Assembly (NCBI GenBank): GCA_016707785.1
Contig: JADJGZ010000012.1
Location: forward strand, 62,001-126,000
DNA length: 64,000 bases
Source of the DNA: Bacteroidales bacterium
GTDB taxonomy: Bacteria > Bacteroidota > Bacteroidia > Bacteroidales > UBA4417
Reading direction: 5' to 3'
Positions 8,766 through 18,512 of this stretch are shown one piece after another. The position numbers and the translations under genes are program-made. Each line of letters opens with the position of its first letter. Within the stretch, counting starts at the first letter, position 1. The notes under the pieces are model-generated. The model ran no database searches, was not told where the DNA came from, and saw only the letters and a list, made by a program, of their open reading frames with translations.

Positions 8766-10097
8766 ATGAAAAAGGGTAGTTTAATAGTTCTGGTCTTCCT
8801 TGCTTTTGCATTACTTGCTGGAAGTCAGTTGTTTGCGCAACAGGGTGGTAAAATGCCTAAGTATGGAAATGATAGTGTGCAATGTGTTACGCATCTTTCA
8901 CTCTATCGGGAATTCTATAAGCAAAAAAACTTCGATGATGCTATTCCGCATTGGAGATGGGTATTTGCAAACTGCCCATTGGCCAGCCAGAATCTTTATA
9001 TCGATGGTTCTAAAATTGTCGGGTATATGATTGGGAAAGCCAAAGATGCTGCTCAAAGAAATAAACTCATTGATACTTTGATGATGGTTTATGATCAAAG
9101 GATCACCTATTTTGGCAAAGAAGGGTATGTTCGTGGCCGTCAGGCAATGGAACTTAACAATTTCCGTCCTCAGGATACACTTATAATCTACAATTACCTT
9201 CGCCAATCAATTAGTCTGGAAGGACTGAATTCTGATCCACTCATTACATCCAGCTATTTTATCATCACCGATATGCTGGTGAAAGGGGGCAGGTATCCAA
9301 GCGACACTTTGGCATCAGCTTATGACGACCTGAGTGATCTGGTCGATATGAATATGACTGAAAATAAAGCTGATTCTGTCAAGTTTGCTTCCTGGAACAA
9401 TGTTAAAGCCACCCTTGAAACAATTTTTGAACCTTATGCCACCTGTGATCAATTAATCAGGATCTATACCAAAAAGTTTGAGAAATCACCAGAGGATACC
9501 AATTTATTGAAGAAAATCACCAGGATACTGGATAAGAAAGATTGCACCAAGTCAGAACTTTTCTTCCAGGCTACCGAAACCCTGCACAAAATCAAACCAA
9601 CAGGTCAGTCTGCATACCTCATGGGTATGATGTATTGGAAAAAGGAAGACAACACCAAGGCGGAAAGTTATTTCCTTGAAGCTATTCCTTTGATTGAGGA
9701 CACGCAGAAAGCAAAAGTTTACTATTATTTGGCGATTCTGAACTTTGACCGGAAAAGTTTTAGTGCTGCACGTTCTTATGCACTTAAAACATTGGCAATC
9801 AATCCTAATGATGGGAAATCATATATGCTGATTGGGGATATGTACGCCAGTAGTGCAGCCAGTTGCGGTTCCGATGAAATTAGTGAAAGAGCAGCCTATT
9901 GGGCAGCAGTGGATAAGTATAATAGGGCAAAACAAGTTGATCCCACTGTTGCTGATGATGCAAACTCTAAAATTGCCACTTATTCCAGGCATTTTCCTTC
10001 ACAAGAGAGATTATTCTTCCACGATATTAAGTTGGGCGAAAGCTATACCGTTGGCTGCTGGATTAACGAAGTTACAACAGTAAGGGCTGCTCATTAA
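8766..10097 (+). CDS. Secreted tetratricopeptide repeat protein
   Basis: This 443-aa periplasmic protein has a signal peptide (MKKGSLIVLVFLAFALLAG, cleavage near LFAQ) and TPR-like helical repeats toward the C-terminus, for example AYLMGMMYWKKEDNTKAESYF and the repeats after it. The ATG at 8766 was chosen over an upstream in-frame codon because it begins the signal peptide. It sits 23 bp after the outer membrane protein and 22 bp before the LptC-like gene, so it belongs to the same envelope operon. TPR proteins usually mediate protein contacts; the partner here is unknown. Confidence 0.82.
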   Translation: MKKGSLIVLVFLAFALLAGSQLFAQQGGKMPKYGNDSVQCVTHLSLYREFYKQKNFDDAIPHWRWVFANCPLASQNLYIDGSKIVGYMIGKAKDAAQRNKLIDTLMMVYDQRITYFGKEGYVRGRQAMELNNFRPQDTLIIYNYLRQSISLEGLNSDPLITSSYFIITDMLVKGGRYPSDTLASAYDDLSDLVDMNMTENKADSVKFASWNNVKATLETIFEPYATCDQLIRIYTKKFEKSPEDTNLLKKITRILDKKDCTKSELFFQATETLHKIKPTGQSAYLMGMMYWKKEDNTKAESYFLEAIPLIEDTQKAKVYYYLAILNFDRKSFSAARSYALKTLAINPNDGKSYMLIGDMYASSAASCGSDEISERAAYWAAVDKYNRAKQVDPTVADDANSKIATYSRHFPSQERLFFHDIKLGESYTVGCWINEVTTVRAAH

Positions 10098-10119
10098 ACA
10101 ATTATATCTTCCTTCTGCA

Positions 10120-10698
10120 ATGGGCAATCGTAGTCCCGTTATTATTAAAAAGATTTCTTTTACCTGCATTGTTGTCATCATCATGGCAACAATGCTTTTT
10201 TCATGCAGTAATGACATTGAAAAAGTAAAAGAACTTACCACACTGGATTCAATCCCGGATATTACAGTTAAAAAGATTAAAGTGAAGCAGAGTGAAGGGG
10301 GTATAATTACCTTAGAAATGATTGCCCCTAAACTTCAATCTTATCAGGGGAAAGATCCATATACTGAGTTTCCTGAAGGAATCAGGATTGTTTTTTTTGA
10401 TTCGTTGATGAGGCCTAAATCCGAATTAACAGCGAAATATGGGATCAGTTGGGATAATAAGAAGATCATGGAGGCAAAAGGAGATGTTGTAGTGAAAAAT
10501 TATGCAAAGCATGCTCAATTAAATACAGAACATCTGACCTGGGATGAGAATAAAAGGAAAATGTTTTCTGATCAGTTTGTTAAGATTTCTACACCGGAAA
10601 AAATTATCACAGGAAAAAGCATGGAGTCAGACGAGGTATTTGATAATTGGGTAGTGAGGAATGTTTCAGGGACTTTCTATGTTAAGGAGCAGCGCTAA
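10120..10698 (+). CDS. lptC: LptC-like LPS transport lipoprotein
   Basis: LptC-family proteins carry lipopolysaccharide through the periplasm as part of the Lpt bridge. This 192-aa protein has an N-terminal hydrophobic stretch ending in the lipobox LFSC, then a beta-rich OstA/LptC-like domain with alternating strands (for example TAKYGISWDNKKIMEAKGDV, in which the repeated organism-of-strands pattern of modification-tolerant beta-jellyroll is visible). The Bacteroidetes form is commonly a lipoprotein of this size in this gene position. It follows the TPR gene by 22 bp. Confidence 0.78.
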   Translation: MGNRSPVIIKKISFTCIVVIIMATMLFSCSNDIEKVKELTTLDSIPDITVKKIKVKQSEGGIITLEMIAPKLQSYQGKDPYTEFPEGIRIVFFDSLMRPKSELTAKYGISWDNKKIMEAKGDVVVKNYAKHAQLNTEHLTWDENKRKMFSDQFVKISTPEKIITGKSMESDEVFDNWVVRNVSGTFYVKEQR

Positions 10699-10745
10699 TC
10701 AATACGGTTATCCAACCTGTATCGCATCATAAGTAAATATTCCCT

Positions 10746-10753
10746 TATATTTG
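10746..10753 (+). promoter_or_regulatory. Putative -7 promoter element (TATATTTG)
   Basis: This is a perfect TAnnTTTG match 44 bp upstream of the CorC/HlyC gene, so that gene may have its own promoter within the envelope run. Confidence 0.45.
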
Positions 10754-10797
10754 ATAATGAATATCAGGAATGAAGTCCTGCCATTTTTAAACCATTC

Positions 10798-12066
10798 ATG
10801 GATTTAGGTCTTACAATCATCTTAACACTCGTTTTTTCTGCATTCTTTTCAGGAATGGAGATAGCATTCGTGAGTGCCAATAAGTTAAAAATTGAATTAG
10901 ACAAAAGTAAGGGCTTTGTATCAGCAAAAGTCCTCTCCGGTTTCATGCAGAAACCCTCCGGTTTTATTGGTGCTATGCTACTTGGAAACAATGTTGCTTT
11001 GGTCATCTACGGAATTGCAATGGCATCATTACTTGATGCTTTTCTGCTTGCTTATCTGCCCCCATTTTTTCATTCAGAGGCAACCATACTGCTGCTGCAA
11101 ACCATTCTCTCAACATTAATAATCCTGATTCTGGCTGAATTTCTCCCCAAAGTACTTTTTAGGATTAATCCCAATGCCCTGTTAAACTTATTCGCTGTTC
11201 CGGCATATTTACTCTACCTATTGTTATATCCATTGATTTACCTTTTTATCGGGATCTCTGAATTTATACTTAAACACCTGGTAGGAATAAAAACAGGGAT
11301 TCAGGGATATCAATTTACCGCACTTGACCTGGATGAATATATCAGGGATTTTTATTCGCCTCAAACAGATCAGCAGGAAGGTGAGCAAGAAATCCAGATG
11401 ATTCAGAATGTTATGGATTTTCATGTCACGAAGGTTCGGGAATGTATGGTTCCCCGAAATGAGATTGTGGCTGCAGATGAAATGGATTCAATACAGGAAT
11501 TACACTCAATATTCCTTGAATCTGACCATTCGAAAATATTAGTATACCAGGGTACAGTCGATCATATTATAGGGTATGTCCATTTATATGACCTTTTCTC
11601 CAAACCAGCTACAATTAAACAAGTTGCTAAACCTGTTCTGCTGGTTCCGGAAACTATTACTGCCAGCAAAGTATTGAATATGCTGATAGAACAAAGAAAA
11701 AGTGTCGCCGTTATTGTTGATGAATTTGGGGGGACAGCTGGTATGGTCACCACAGAAGACCTTATTGAAGAAATTTTTGGAGAAATTGAAGATGAATTTG
11801 ACCTGGAAGAATTCACTGAGAAACAAAATGATCCCAATGAGTTCATTTTTGCCGGAAGACTTGAGATAGATTATCTTAATAAAGAATACTCCCTCGAATT
11901 ACCGGAATCTGCTGAATATGAAACTTTGGCTGGTTTAATTATACATTATCACCAAAGTATACCTTCAGTCGGAGAACAAATAAGTATTCTGGATTTAACT
12001 TTTACAATTCTCGAAGCCACAGAAACACGGATAGAAAAAGTACAGTTGAATCTTATTTCCAGATAG
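10798..12066 (+). CDS. CorC/HlyC family membrane protein (DUF21-CBS-CorC)
   Basis: This 422-aa protein has an N-terminal DUF21 membrane domain with about four hydrophobic segments (residues about 1-160). Two CBS domains follow (about 200-325, including VRECMVPRNEI and VIVDEFGGTAGMVTTEDL), then an acidic linker (EEIFGEIEDEFD) and a C-terminal CorC_HlyC domain. Family members are linked to Mg2+/Co2+ efflux or, in gliding Bacteroidetes, to GldE. The neighbours here (LptC upstream, PpiD-like downstream) match the common Bacteroidetes envelope order rather than a gliding cluster, so no symbol is given. Confidence 0.9.
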   Translation: MDLGLTIILTLVFSAFFSGMEIAFVSANKLKIELDKSKGFVSAKVLSGFMQKPSGFIGAMLLGNNVALVIYGIAMASLLDAFLLAYLPPFFHSEATILLLQTILSTLIILILAEFLPKVLFRINPNALLNLFAVPAYLLYLLLYPLIYLFIGISEFILKHLVGIKTGIQGYQFTALDLDEYIRDFYSPQTDQQEGEQEIQMIQNVMDFHVTKVRECMVPRNEIVAADEMDSIQELHSIFLESDHSKILVYQGTVDHIIGYVHLYDLFSKPATIKQVAKPVLLVPETITASKVLNMLIEQRKSVAVIVDEFGGTAGMVTTEDLIEEIFGEIEDEFDLEEFTEKQNDPNEFIFAGRLEIDYLNKEYSLELPESAEYETLAGLIIHYHQSIPSVGEQISILDLTFTILEATETRIEKVQLNLISR

Positions 12067-12252
12067 CTTTCCCAATTTTGAATCAGACGGGTTTACCTAT
12101 CTGGATACAATATTCAGGATATAGAACCATTTTATCCTATAAATATTTCCTGTTACCATGGCAAAACATCTAATTCCTTCATTCATAAATATTTTAATAC
12201 TCCTTTAATTCACTTAAATATCAAATATATTTTTCAACTTCCAGATTTATTG

Positions 12253-12260
12253 TAAATTTG
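12253..12260 (+). promoter_or_regulatory. Putative -7 promoter element (TAAATTTG) for the PpiD-like gene
   Basis: TAAATTTG matches the Bacteroidetes -7 consensus, 33 bp before the chosen ATG at 12294. The motif overlaps the TTG at 12258 that would otherwise begin the longest reading frame, which supports the downstream ATG as the real start. Confidence 0.5.
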
Positions 12261-12293
12261 CACCTCTTTTTCAAAAACTATAAAAAAATACAA

Positions 12294-14405
12294 ATGGCTA
12301 TTATCGGAGAAATTCGTAAACATTATTGGTTACTTGTCGCCATTATTGGTGTTGCACTTCTACTCTTTGTTCTAAGTGATTTTTCAAGGAAAAGGACCAA
12401 GCAGACTACGACCATTGGAACTATAGCCGGAGAGAAGGTTTCTGCTATGGAGTTCAACAAGAAGGTTGAAGACAATATTGAAATTCAGAAAGCTAACACT
12501 GGCAAGCAAAACCTTACTGCTGATGAGGCGTTCCAGATCCGTCAGGGAACCTGGCAACAAGTTCTGAATGAGGTCATAATGAATAAACAATATGAGAAAC
12601 TGGGGATCTCTGTTACTAAAGAAGAACTGAGTGACCTTATCAGGGGTAAAAACCCTCACTCATATATATTACAGAGTTTTACAGATCCAAACACCGGTAA
12701 GTTTGATCAAAAGGCTGTAGATAACTTCCTCCAGAATCTGGATAATGTTGAACCTGCTATGAAGGCTCGGTATTTATCCATGGAAAAAGCTATCAAAGAA
12801 GATCGTTTGACTAACAAATTCAATAATCTGCTTATCAAAGGGTTTTATGTTCCTACTGCTTTCGCCAGTCGTAATTATGATGAAACCAACAAAATGGCCC
12901 AGGTCCGTCTGACAGGTGTGCGATATCAGATTGTTTCTGATAGCACGGTAACGGTTACTGATGCTGATTATGAAAAATATTACAAGGAAAACAGCTTCCG
13001 TTATGTCCAGGATAAACCTGTCCGTGATCTGGAATATGTTCTTTTTGACCCAAAACCATCAGAAGAGGACATGATGAAAATCAAGAGTGACATAAAAATG
13101 CTCTACGAAGAATTTGGAGCTGTTACTGATGTCCCTGGTTTTGTTAACGCTAATTCGGATACCCGATATGACAGCACCTGGAAAAAGCGTGGCTCTTTTT
13201 CACCTTATATTGACTCATTGCTCTTTAGTTTACCTATCGGTATCGTAATGGAACCATTCGAGGATAATGGTATGCTTAGAATATTCAGGGTTGTAGATAA
13301 ACAAGCAAGACCTGATTCATTGAAAGCCAGTCACATCCTGATCTCATATGCAGGTACTCCTATAGAGACTGCAAAACGCTCCAAAGAAGCTGCTGTTAAA
13401 GAGTCGGATAGCATCCTGGCCATGGTGAAAAAGAATCCGGCTTTGTTTGAAACAATTGCTGCCAATAATTCAGATGATGAAACAGCTAAGAAACAAAGTG
13501 GTGACCTTGGTTGGTTTGTTGACGGTGCAATGGTTCCTGCATTTAATGATGCAGTAATTAAAGGCTCAGTGGGTGATATTGTCAAGGTTGAAACACAGTT
13601 TGGCTATCATATTATTAAAATTACCGGTAAAAAAGACCCTGAGACAAAAATCAGGGTAGCCAGTGTTGATCGCCGGATAGAAGCCAGTGCAAAAACCATT
13701 GAAAAAATCTACAATGAAGCCAGCCTTTTTGCAGCTGATAACAATACAATTGAAAAGTTTGATAAAGCTATCAAGGATAAAGGATTGGAACTTCGCACTT
13801 CTGACCGTACCGATGCAATGGCTGACAAATTACCTGGAGTGGATCGTGCACGTGAAATTGTTCGCTGGGCTTTTAATGAAGATACTAAAAAAGGAACAGT
13901 ATCAAATGTGTTTGATACAGAAGGACTCTATGTGATTGCTGCTGTTAAAACAGTTGTGGAAAAAGGTCCTGTTCCTCTTGATGTTCTCAAAGAATCGATT
14001 AAACCACTGGTAATCCGCGAAAAGAAAGCGGAATTAATCACCAAAAAGATTAATAATCAGTTTGCCAAACTAAAAGACATTAATACTATTATCCAGGAAT
14101 ATAAGGTAAAAATTGACACTGTTGAGGTTTCCTTTGCAAGTGCAAATATCCCTGGATTTGGTCATGAGCCTAAGGTTGTCGGAAGTCTCTTTTCCATGAA
14201 GAAAGGTCAGATGTCGGCACCAATTCAGGGTGAACAGGCTGTATATATTTTGATCTTTGATGGAATGAAAGAAGCTCCGGCAACGAAGGAATTTGAAAAC
14301 CAAAAACGTCAAATTGCCATGAACTTCCAGTCCAGAATCTATCAGGTGATGAATATTCTGCAGGAAAAGGCAGATATTAAAGATAATAGGATACTATTCT
14401 ACTAG
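12294..14405 (+). CDS. PpiD/SurA-like peptidylprolyl isomerase
   Basis: This 703-aa membrane-anchored periplasmic chaperone has the PpiD layout. A short cytoplasmic N-terminus and one transmembrane helix (about residues 11-27) are followed by a SurA-type N-terminal chaperone region. A parvulin rotamase domain lies near the middle (LKASHILISYAG, then QSGDLGWFVDGAMVPAF and FGYHIIKITGK), and a second, weaker rotamase-like region is C-terminal. The role is folding of outer membrane proteins. ATG 12294 was chosen because a promoter motif overlaps the longer TTG frame. A strong terminator follows. Confidence 0.88.
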   Translation: MAIIGEIRKHYWLLVAIIGVALLLFVLSDFSRKRTKQTTTIGTIAGEKVSAMEFNKKVEDNIEIQKANTGKQNLTADEAFQIRQGTWQQVLNEVIMNKQYEKLGISVTKEELSDLIRGKNPHSYILQSFTDPNTGKFDQKAVDNFLQNLDNVEPAMKARYLSMEKAIKEDRLTNKFNNLLIKGFYVPTAFASRNYDETNKMAQVRLTGVRYQIVSDSTVTVTDADYEKYYKENSFRYVQDKPVRDLEYVLFDPKPSEEDMMKIKSDIKMLYEEFGAVTDVPGFVNANSDTRYDSTWKKRGSFSPYIDSLLFSLPIGIVMEPFEDNGMLRIFRVVDKQARPDSLKASHILISYAGTPIETAKRSKEAAVKESDSILAMVKKNPALFETIAANNSDDETAKKQSGDLGWFVDGAMVPAFNDAVIKGSVGDIVKVETQFGYHIIKITGKKDPETKIRVASVDRRIEASAKTIEKIYNEASLFAADNNTIEKFDKAIKDKGLELRTSDRTDAMADKLPGVDRAREIVRWAFNEDTKKGTVSNVFDTEGLYVIAAVKTVVEKGPVPLDVLKESIKPLVIREKKAELITKKINNQFAKLKDINTIIQEYKVKIDTVEVSFASANIPGFGHEPKVVGSLFSMKKGQMSAPIQGEQAVYILIFDGMKEAPATKEFENQKRQIAMNFQSRIYQVMNILQEKADIKDNRILFY

Positions 14406-14426
14406 GATACTTGATTGGTCAAAAGC

Positions 14427-14460
14427 AAGGCTGGCAGTTCTTCTGTCAGCCTTTCTTTTT
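14427..14460 (+). terminator. Rho-independent terminator after the PpiD-like gene
   Basis: An 11-bp stem (AAGGCTGGCAG with CTGTCAGCCTT, one G-U pair) and the loop TTCTT are followed by a T-rich tract. It lies 22 bp after the stop codon and closes the coaX-to-PpiD gene run. Confidence 0.85.
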
Positions 14461-14589
14461 ATATCCATATAAAGTCTCTTTGCTGGATCGTTTTGATGAA
14501 ATATGTAACCCTGAAGCAAATAAATATACAGTAAGTCACTCCTGTTTATCGAAATGGAAGCTCGGGTTTAAGTTTTCTGAACGGTAGTT

Positions 14590-15849
14590 TTAGACTAGCT
14601 GAAGCCGATTTGCATCCTGCTTAATAAAGATAAATACCAGGATAGTAAAAGCCCAAAGGGAAGATCCTCCATAGCTGTAGAAGGGGAGAGGGATGCCTAC
14701 AACAGGCATGAGGCCGATAGTCATTCCAATATTTACAAAGAAATGAAAGAACAATATGGAGGCAACACCATAGCCATATATTCTGCTGAAATCGGATCGC
14801 TGTCGTTCCGCCAAAAGAATAATCCTGACACAGAGATAAATATAAAGGGAGATCACAAATAGGGCTCCAAGAAACCCCCATTCCTCACCTACAGTGCAAA
14901 ATATAAAGTCAGTACTTTGTTCCGGCACAAAATTAAATTTTGTTTGAGTGCCTTTAAGAAATCCTTTTCCTACTAATCCCCCTGAACCTATCGCAATTTT
15001 TGATTGATTTACATTGTAACCGGCTCCCTTTAAATCAATCTCTTTTCCCAAAAGAACGTTGATACGTGTTTTCTGATGAGGTTCCAGAATATTCTCAAAT
15101 GCATAATCCAGCGCAAAAGTAAAAGCTGCAGCAATAATGAATATTCCGATAAGTGTCATGATGTTTTTTCTGTTGCGCCTGATAAATAGCATCATAGCTG
15201 CAATAATCACAGCCAGGATTCCAATGACCCAATACCTGTCGAACATCAAGGTCACAATCGACAACATGGCTGTTGCTACACCAATGAGCAGAATAACACC
15301 GGAAAGGCCTTGACGATAGAGTACCAGAACCAGTGATGTGTAAACAATTGCAGAGCCCGTATCATTTTGAAGGAGTATAAGTAATGCAGGAACACCAATC
15401 AAAATCAACGGTATTATTTTAGACTTAGGTCGCTGCTTGTCAAAGTCGAGGGTGCTGAGATACCTTGCAATAGCCAGTGTTGTAGCAAATTTGGCGAATT
15501 CGGCAGGTTGAAGGGCAAAGCTGCCAATTTGAAACCATGATTTTGAACCGGAAATTTCCTTCCCTAAAACAAGAACCGCAATAAGCAATAGGATTGTAGA
15601 TCCATAAATGATGTATGCAAAGGCAGGGAAGAACTTAACATCAGTGAGCATAACCATTAAAGCCAATCCAAGGGCTGTGACTATCCATAGAGCCTGTTTA
15701 CCATAGGCTTGTGAAAGGTCAAAAATACTCGCGTGCTGGTCGTTATATACCGCGGCATATATGTTTACCCATCCTGTAATCACCAATAGCAGGTAAATGA
15801 ACAGCATAGGCTTGTCAATATTACGTAAGATTCCTTTTTCCTCTTTCAA
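14590..15849 (-). CDS. rodA: Rod-shape peptidoglycan polymerase RodA
   Basis: RodA is the SEDS-family glycosyltransferase that polymerises lipid II during cell elongation, working with PBP2. The 419-aa protein has about ten hydrophobic segments, and the C-terminal region contains the SEDS signature (GIPLPFYSYGGSSL) and FIFCTVGEEWGFLGA. The start is TTG at 15849, overlapping the PBP2 stop codon as TTGA; the first ATG, at 15810, would remove part of the conserved N-terminus. This overlap implies translational coupling with PBP2. Confidence 0.93.
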   Translation of the reverse strand: MKEEKGILRNIDKPMLFIYLLLVITGWVNIYAAVYNDQHASIFDLSQAYGKQALWIVTALGLALMVMLTDVKFFPAFAYIIYGSTILLLIAVLVLGKEISGSKSWFQIGSFALQPAEFAKFATTLAIARYLSTLDFDKQRPKSKIIPLILIGVPALLILLQNDTGSAIVYTSLVLVLYRQGLSGVILLIGVATAMLSIVTLMFDRYWVIGILAVIIAAMMLFIRRNRKNIMTLIGIFIIAAAFTFALDYAFENILEPHQKTRINVLLGKEIDLKGAGYNVNQSKIAIGSGGLVGKGFLKGTQTKFNFVPEQSTDFIFCTVGEEWGFLGALFVISLYIYLCVRIILLAERQRSDFSRIYGYGVASILFFHFFVNIGMTIGLMPVVGIPLPFYSYGGSSLWAFTILVFIFIKQDANRLQLV

Positions 15850-17657
15850 TTGTTAAGAAGGTTCATGTTTAATATCCGATCCTCAAGGTCTTTCCTTGTG
15901 ATTTTCCTTTTTACGTACTTTTCAATCATTAGTGAAGCAATAGGTGCTGCATAGGTAGATCCAAATCCGGCATTCTCCACAATCACACAAATAGCAATCT
16001 TTGGATTATCCAGGGGAGCAAATCCAATGAATACTGAATGAGGTTTACCGTGAGGGTTATCTGCTGTACCTGTTTTCCCTGCCATAGGGATGCTGTCCAT
16101 TTTGTATGCCCTGGCTGTACCCATTTCAACAACTTCCTCCATCCCTTTTCTGACAACATCCACATACTCAGGTTGTATGCTGATGATATTTCTTTTTTTT
16201 GTAAAATCGGTCAGGTTCTTTTCTGTTCCTAATGCCCGAACAATATGAGGAGGATAAAACCATCCCCGGTTGGCCACCATGGCTGAATAATTAACCAGCT
16301 GCAATGGTGTCACTGTGATTTCCCCCTGACCAATAGAAAGTGATCGAACCGTCATTGCATTCCAATGACCGGCACCATAAATCTTATCAAAGAATTCAGC
16401 AGTAGGGAGAATACCTTTTACTTCATAAGGTAAGTCAGATTCAAGAGACCTGCCAAATCCCATGCTCAAAAGATGGTTCCTCCATACATTATATCGCTCT
16501 TTTACTGAACCATAATCCTGGTCATTCATCAATGCCCTGAAAACCTGCCAATGGAATGGATTACAGGATTGCTGAATAGCTGTATAAACATCAAGGGGAC
16601 TTTGGTGATTATGAGTACATCGTATCGGTGAGGAGCCTGGTCCCTGGCAGGAAAATCGTGTTGCAGAGGTGATAACTCCTTCCTGTAGGCCAATAAGATC
16701 GTTTGCCATCTTAAAAGTGGATCCTGGTGGATAAGTTCCTGCAATTGCACGATTGAGTAAAGGCTTAATGGGATCTTTATTCAGAAGGTCAAAATTCTTA
16801 CCTCTCACCCTTCCAACAAGCAGATTCGGATCATATCCAGGGCTGGATAGAAAACAAAGGATTTCTCCGGTTTTAGGTTCTATCGCAACAACACTTCCTC
16901 TCTTATTCTGCATAAGCAACTCCCCATAGGCCTGTAATTCAGCATCAAGACCAGTGTAAAGGTCATTCCCCATCACTGCAGCGGTGTCATATTTTCCGTT
17001 CTCGAAACTACCCACATCTCTGTTAAATACATCCACCATCCGAATTTTCAATCCCTTTACCCCTCGCAATTCATCTTCATATGATCTTTCAATACCACTT
17101 ATACCTATATAGTCTCCCTGCCTGTAATAAGGATCTTTCTCAATTTGCTTCTGAGTTACTTCCCCAATATATCCCATGATATGAGCTCCTATAGCCATCG
17201 GATATTTTCGTAAAGTCCTCGGTTGAACAAAGAAGCCCTGGAAGCGGTAAAGCTTTTCTTCAATATAACCATAGGTTTCTTTTGAGATTTGCTTTTCGAA
17301 AGCAGTTGCAAGGTGGGGAGAATAATCCCTTGCTTTCTTCATGCGATCAATGAAACCTTGCTTTTCAATCTCAAGAAGGCGACAAATTTCTGCTGTATCA
17401 ATATTTTTGACCTGGTTAGGAATTACCATCAGATCATAAACTGCTTCATTATAAACGATCAGTTTGCCGTTTCTGTCATAGATCAGGCCTCGTGCAGGGA
17501 ATTGAGTAACATACCTGAGTACATTGTTATTTGCAGAAAGGGTATAACTCCGGTCAACAATCTGAATGTAAAACAGGCGCAAAATATAAATGAATCCAAT
17601 AACTATGAATGTCGTAACAATCACGATTTTTCGATCGGCATAAATACGACTGGCCAT
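15846..17657 (-). CDS. mrdA: Penicillin-binding protein 2 (elongation transpeptidase)
   Basis: PBP2 cross-links peptidoglycan during elongation. The 603-aa protein has an N-terminal transmembrane anchor (about residues 10-30), a dimerisation domain, and a transpeptidase domain with all three catalytic motifs: STFK at 313-316, SCN at 364-366 and KTG at 528-530. It is coupled to rodA by a 4-bp overlap. The mreBCD genes that often precede this pair in Bacteroidetes are not here; the upstream neighbour is a DUF218 protein 138 bp away. Confidence 0.95.
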   Translation of the reverse strand: MASRIYADRKIVIVTTFIVIGFIYILRLFYIQIVDRSYTLSANNNVLRYVTQFPARGLIYDRNGKLIVYNEAVYDLMVIPNQVKNIDTAEICRLLEIEKQGFIDRMKKARDYSPHLATAFEKQISKETYGYIEEKLYRFQGFFVQPRTLRKYPMAIGAHIMGYIGEVTQKQIEKDPYYRQGDYIGISGIERSYEDELRGVKGLKIRMVDVFNRDVGSFENGKYDTAAVMGNDLYTGLDAELQAYGELLMQNKRGSVVAIEPKTGEILCFLSSPGYDPNLLVGRVRGKNFDLLNKDPIKPLLNRAIAGTYPPGSTFKMANDLIGLQEGVITSATRFSCQGPGSSPIRCTHNHQSPLDVYTAIQQSCNPFHWQVFRALMNDQDYGSVKERYNVWRNHLLSMGFGRSLESDLPYEVKGILPTAEFFDKIYGAGHWNAMTVRSLSIGQGEITVTPLQLVNYSAMVANRGWFYPPHIVRALGTEKNLTDFTKKRNIISIQPEYVDVVRKGMEEVVEMGTARAYKMDSIPMAGKTGTADNPHGKPHSVFIGFAPLDNPKIAICVIVENAGFGSTYAAPIASLMIEKYVKRKITRKDLEDRILNMNLLNN

Positions 17658-17795
17658 TGAGAATCAGTTAGATAAAGTAAATTGGAAGGGCATACCCGAA
17701 TAAACAAAAATACATTTTTCACACAATACTTTATAAAGGATCAGAAGACTGTTATAGAAAGTTAAGAACAATCAAAATTGGATTAATTACTCCGT

Positions 17796-18512
17796 CTAAA
17801 TCCAGGATCTGAGTTTATAATATAAGAGTGCGGCAGCTTCTCTAGCCACCTGGACTTCATAGATTAAATGATTCCAGAATTGATACCTTATTTGTTTATT
17901 ATGCCCAATGGGGGGAAGGCCTTGCGTTCCTTTCAGATCCATATCATTAAAGAAAAGGTTCTTCTCATCGATGGAAATAGTGTATGTCGGGAATCCCTTC
18001 ACAACCGTAAATCCAACTTTCTCAAAGGAAAGAATGGCACGATACATATGTTCAGGGGAGGTAACAATCGCAATAGGTTTCTTTTTGTCCAATAAGATTT
18101 CACCTATTTTCATGGCTTGCTGGCGTGTATTCCTTCCAATATTTTCAAATTGAATTCTATTGTTTTCCACACCTCGTAAGTTGAGTTCTTTTTTAAATTG
18201 AAGGGGTGAGTCAAGATCGTCTGCACTATCACCGGGTAATGCAATGATAATCTTTGACATAGGGTATTTCTGAGCTAGAATTGCAGTAAAATAGCTTCTC
18301 AGTAAACCGTCTTCACTTGGCATACCAGCCCCTCCCATTAGGATGATAGCTGATGGTTCACTAGCAATAATACCCTTGTGGGTTCCCAGCCAATGCCTGG
18401 CGTGAAAAGGAAGGGTTGTAAAGGCAAGGATTATGGCTAAAAGAAATATCAACCCTGCTGAATACATCAGGACTTTGAGAATTCTGTAAAACAAATGGAT
18501 CTTTTTTTTCAT
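17796..18512 (-). CDS. YdcF/SanA-like DUF218 family protein
   Basis: This 238-aa protein has an N-terminal transmembrane helix (about residues 13-32) and a DUF218 Rossmann-like domain with IILMGGAGMPSEDGL, VENNRIQFENIGRNTRQQA and IVTSPEHMYRA. Relatives (YdcF, SanA, ElyC) take part in envelope integrity, but a precise reaction is not established. Its ATG overlaps the stop codon of the VirK-like gene, so the two are probably co-translated. Confidence 0.82.
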   Translation of the reverse strand: MKKKIHLFYRILKVLMYSAGLIFLLAIILAFTTLPFHARHWLGTHKGIIASEPSAIILMGGAGMPSEDGLLRSYFTAILAQKYPMSKIIIALPGDSADDLDSPLQFKKELNLRGVENNRIQFENIGRNTRQQAMKIGEILLDKKKPIAIVTSPEHMYRAILSFEKVGFTVVKGFPTYTISIDEKNLFFNDMDLKGTQGLPPIGHNKQIRYQFWNHLIYEVQVAREAAALLYYKLRSWI

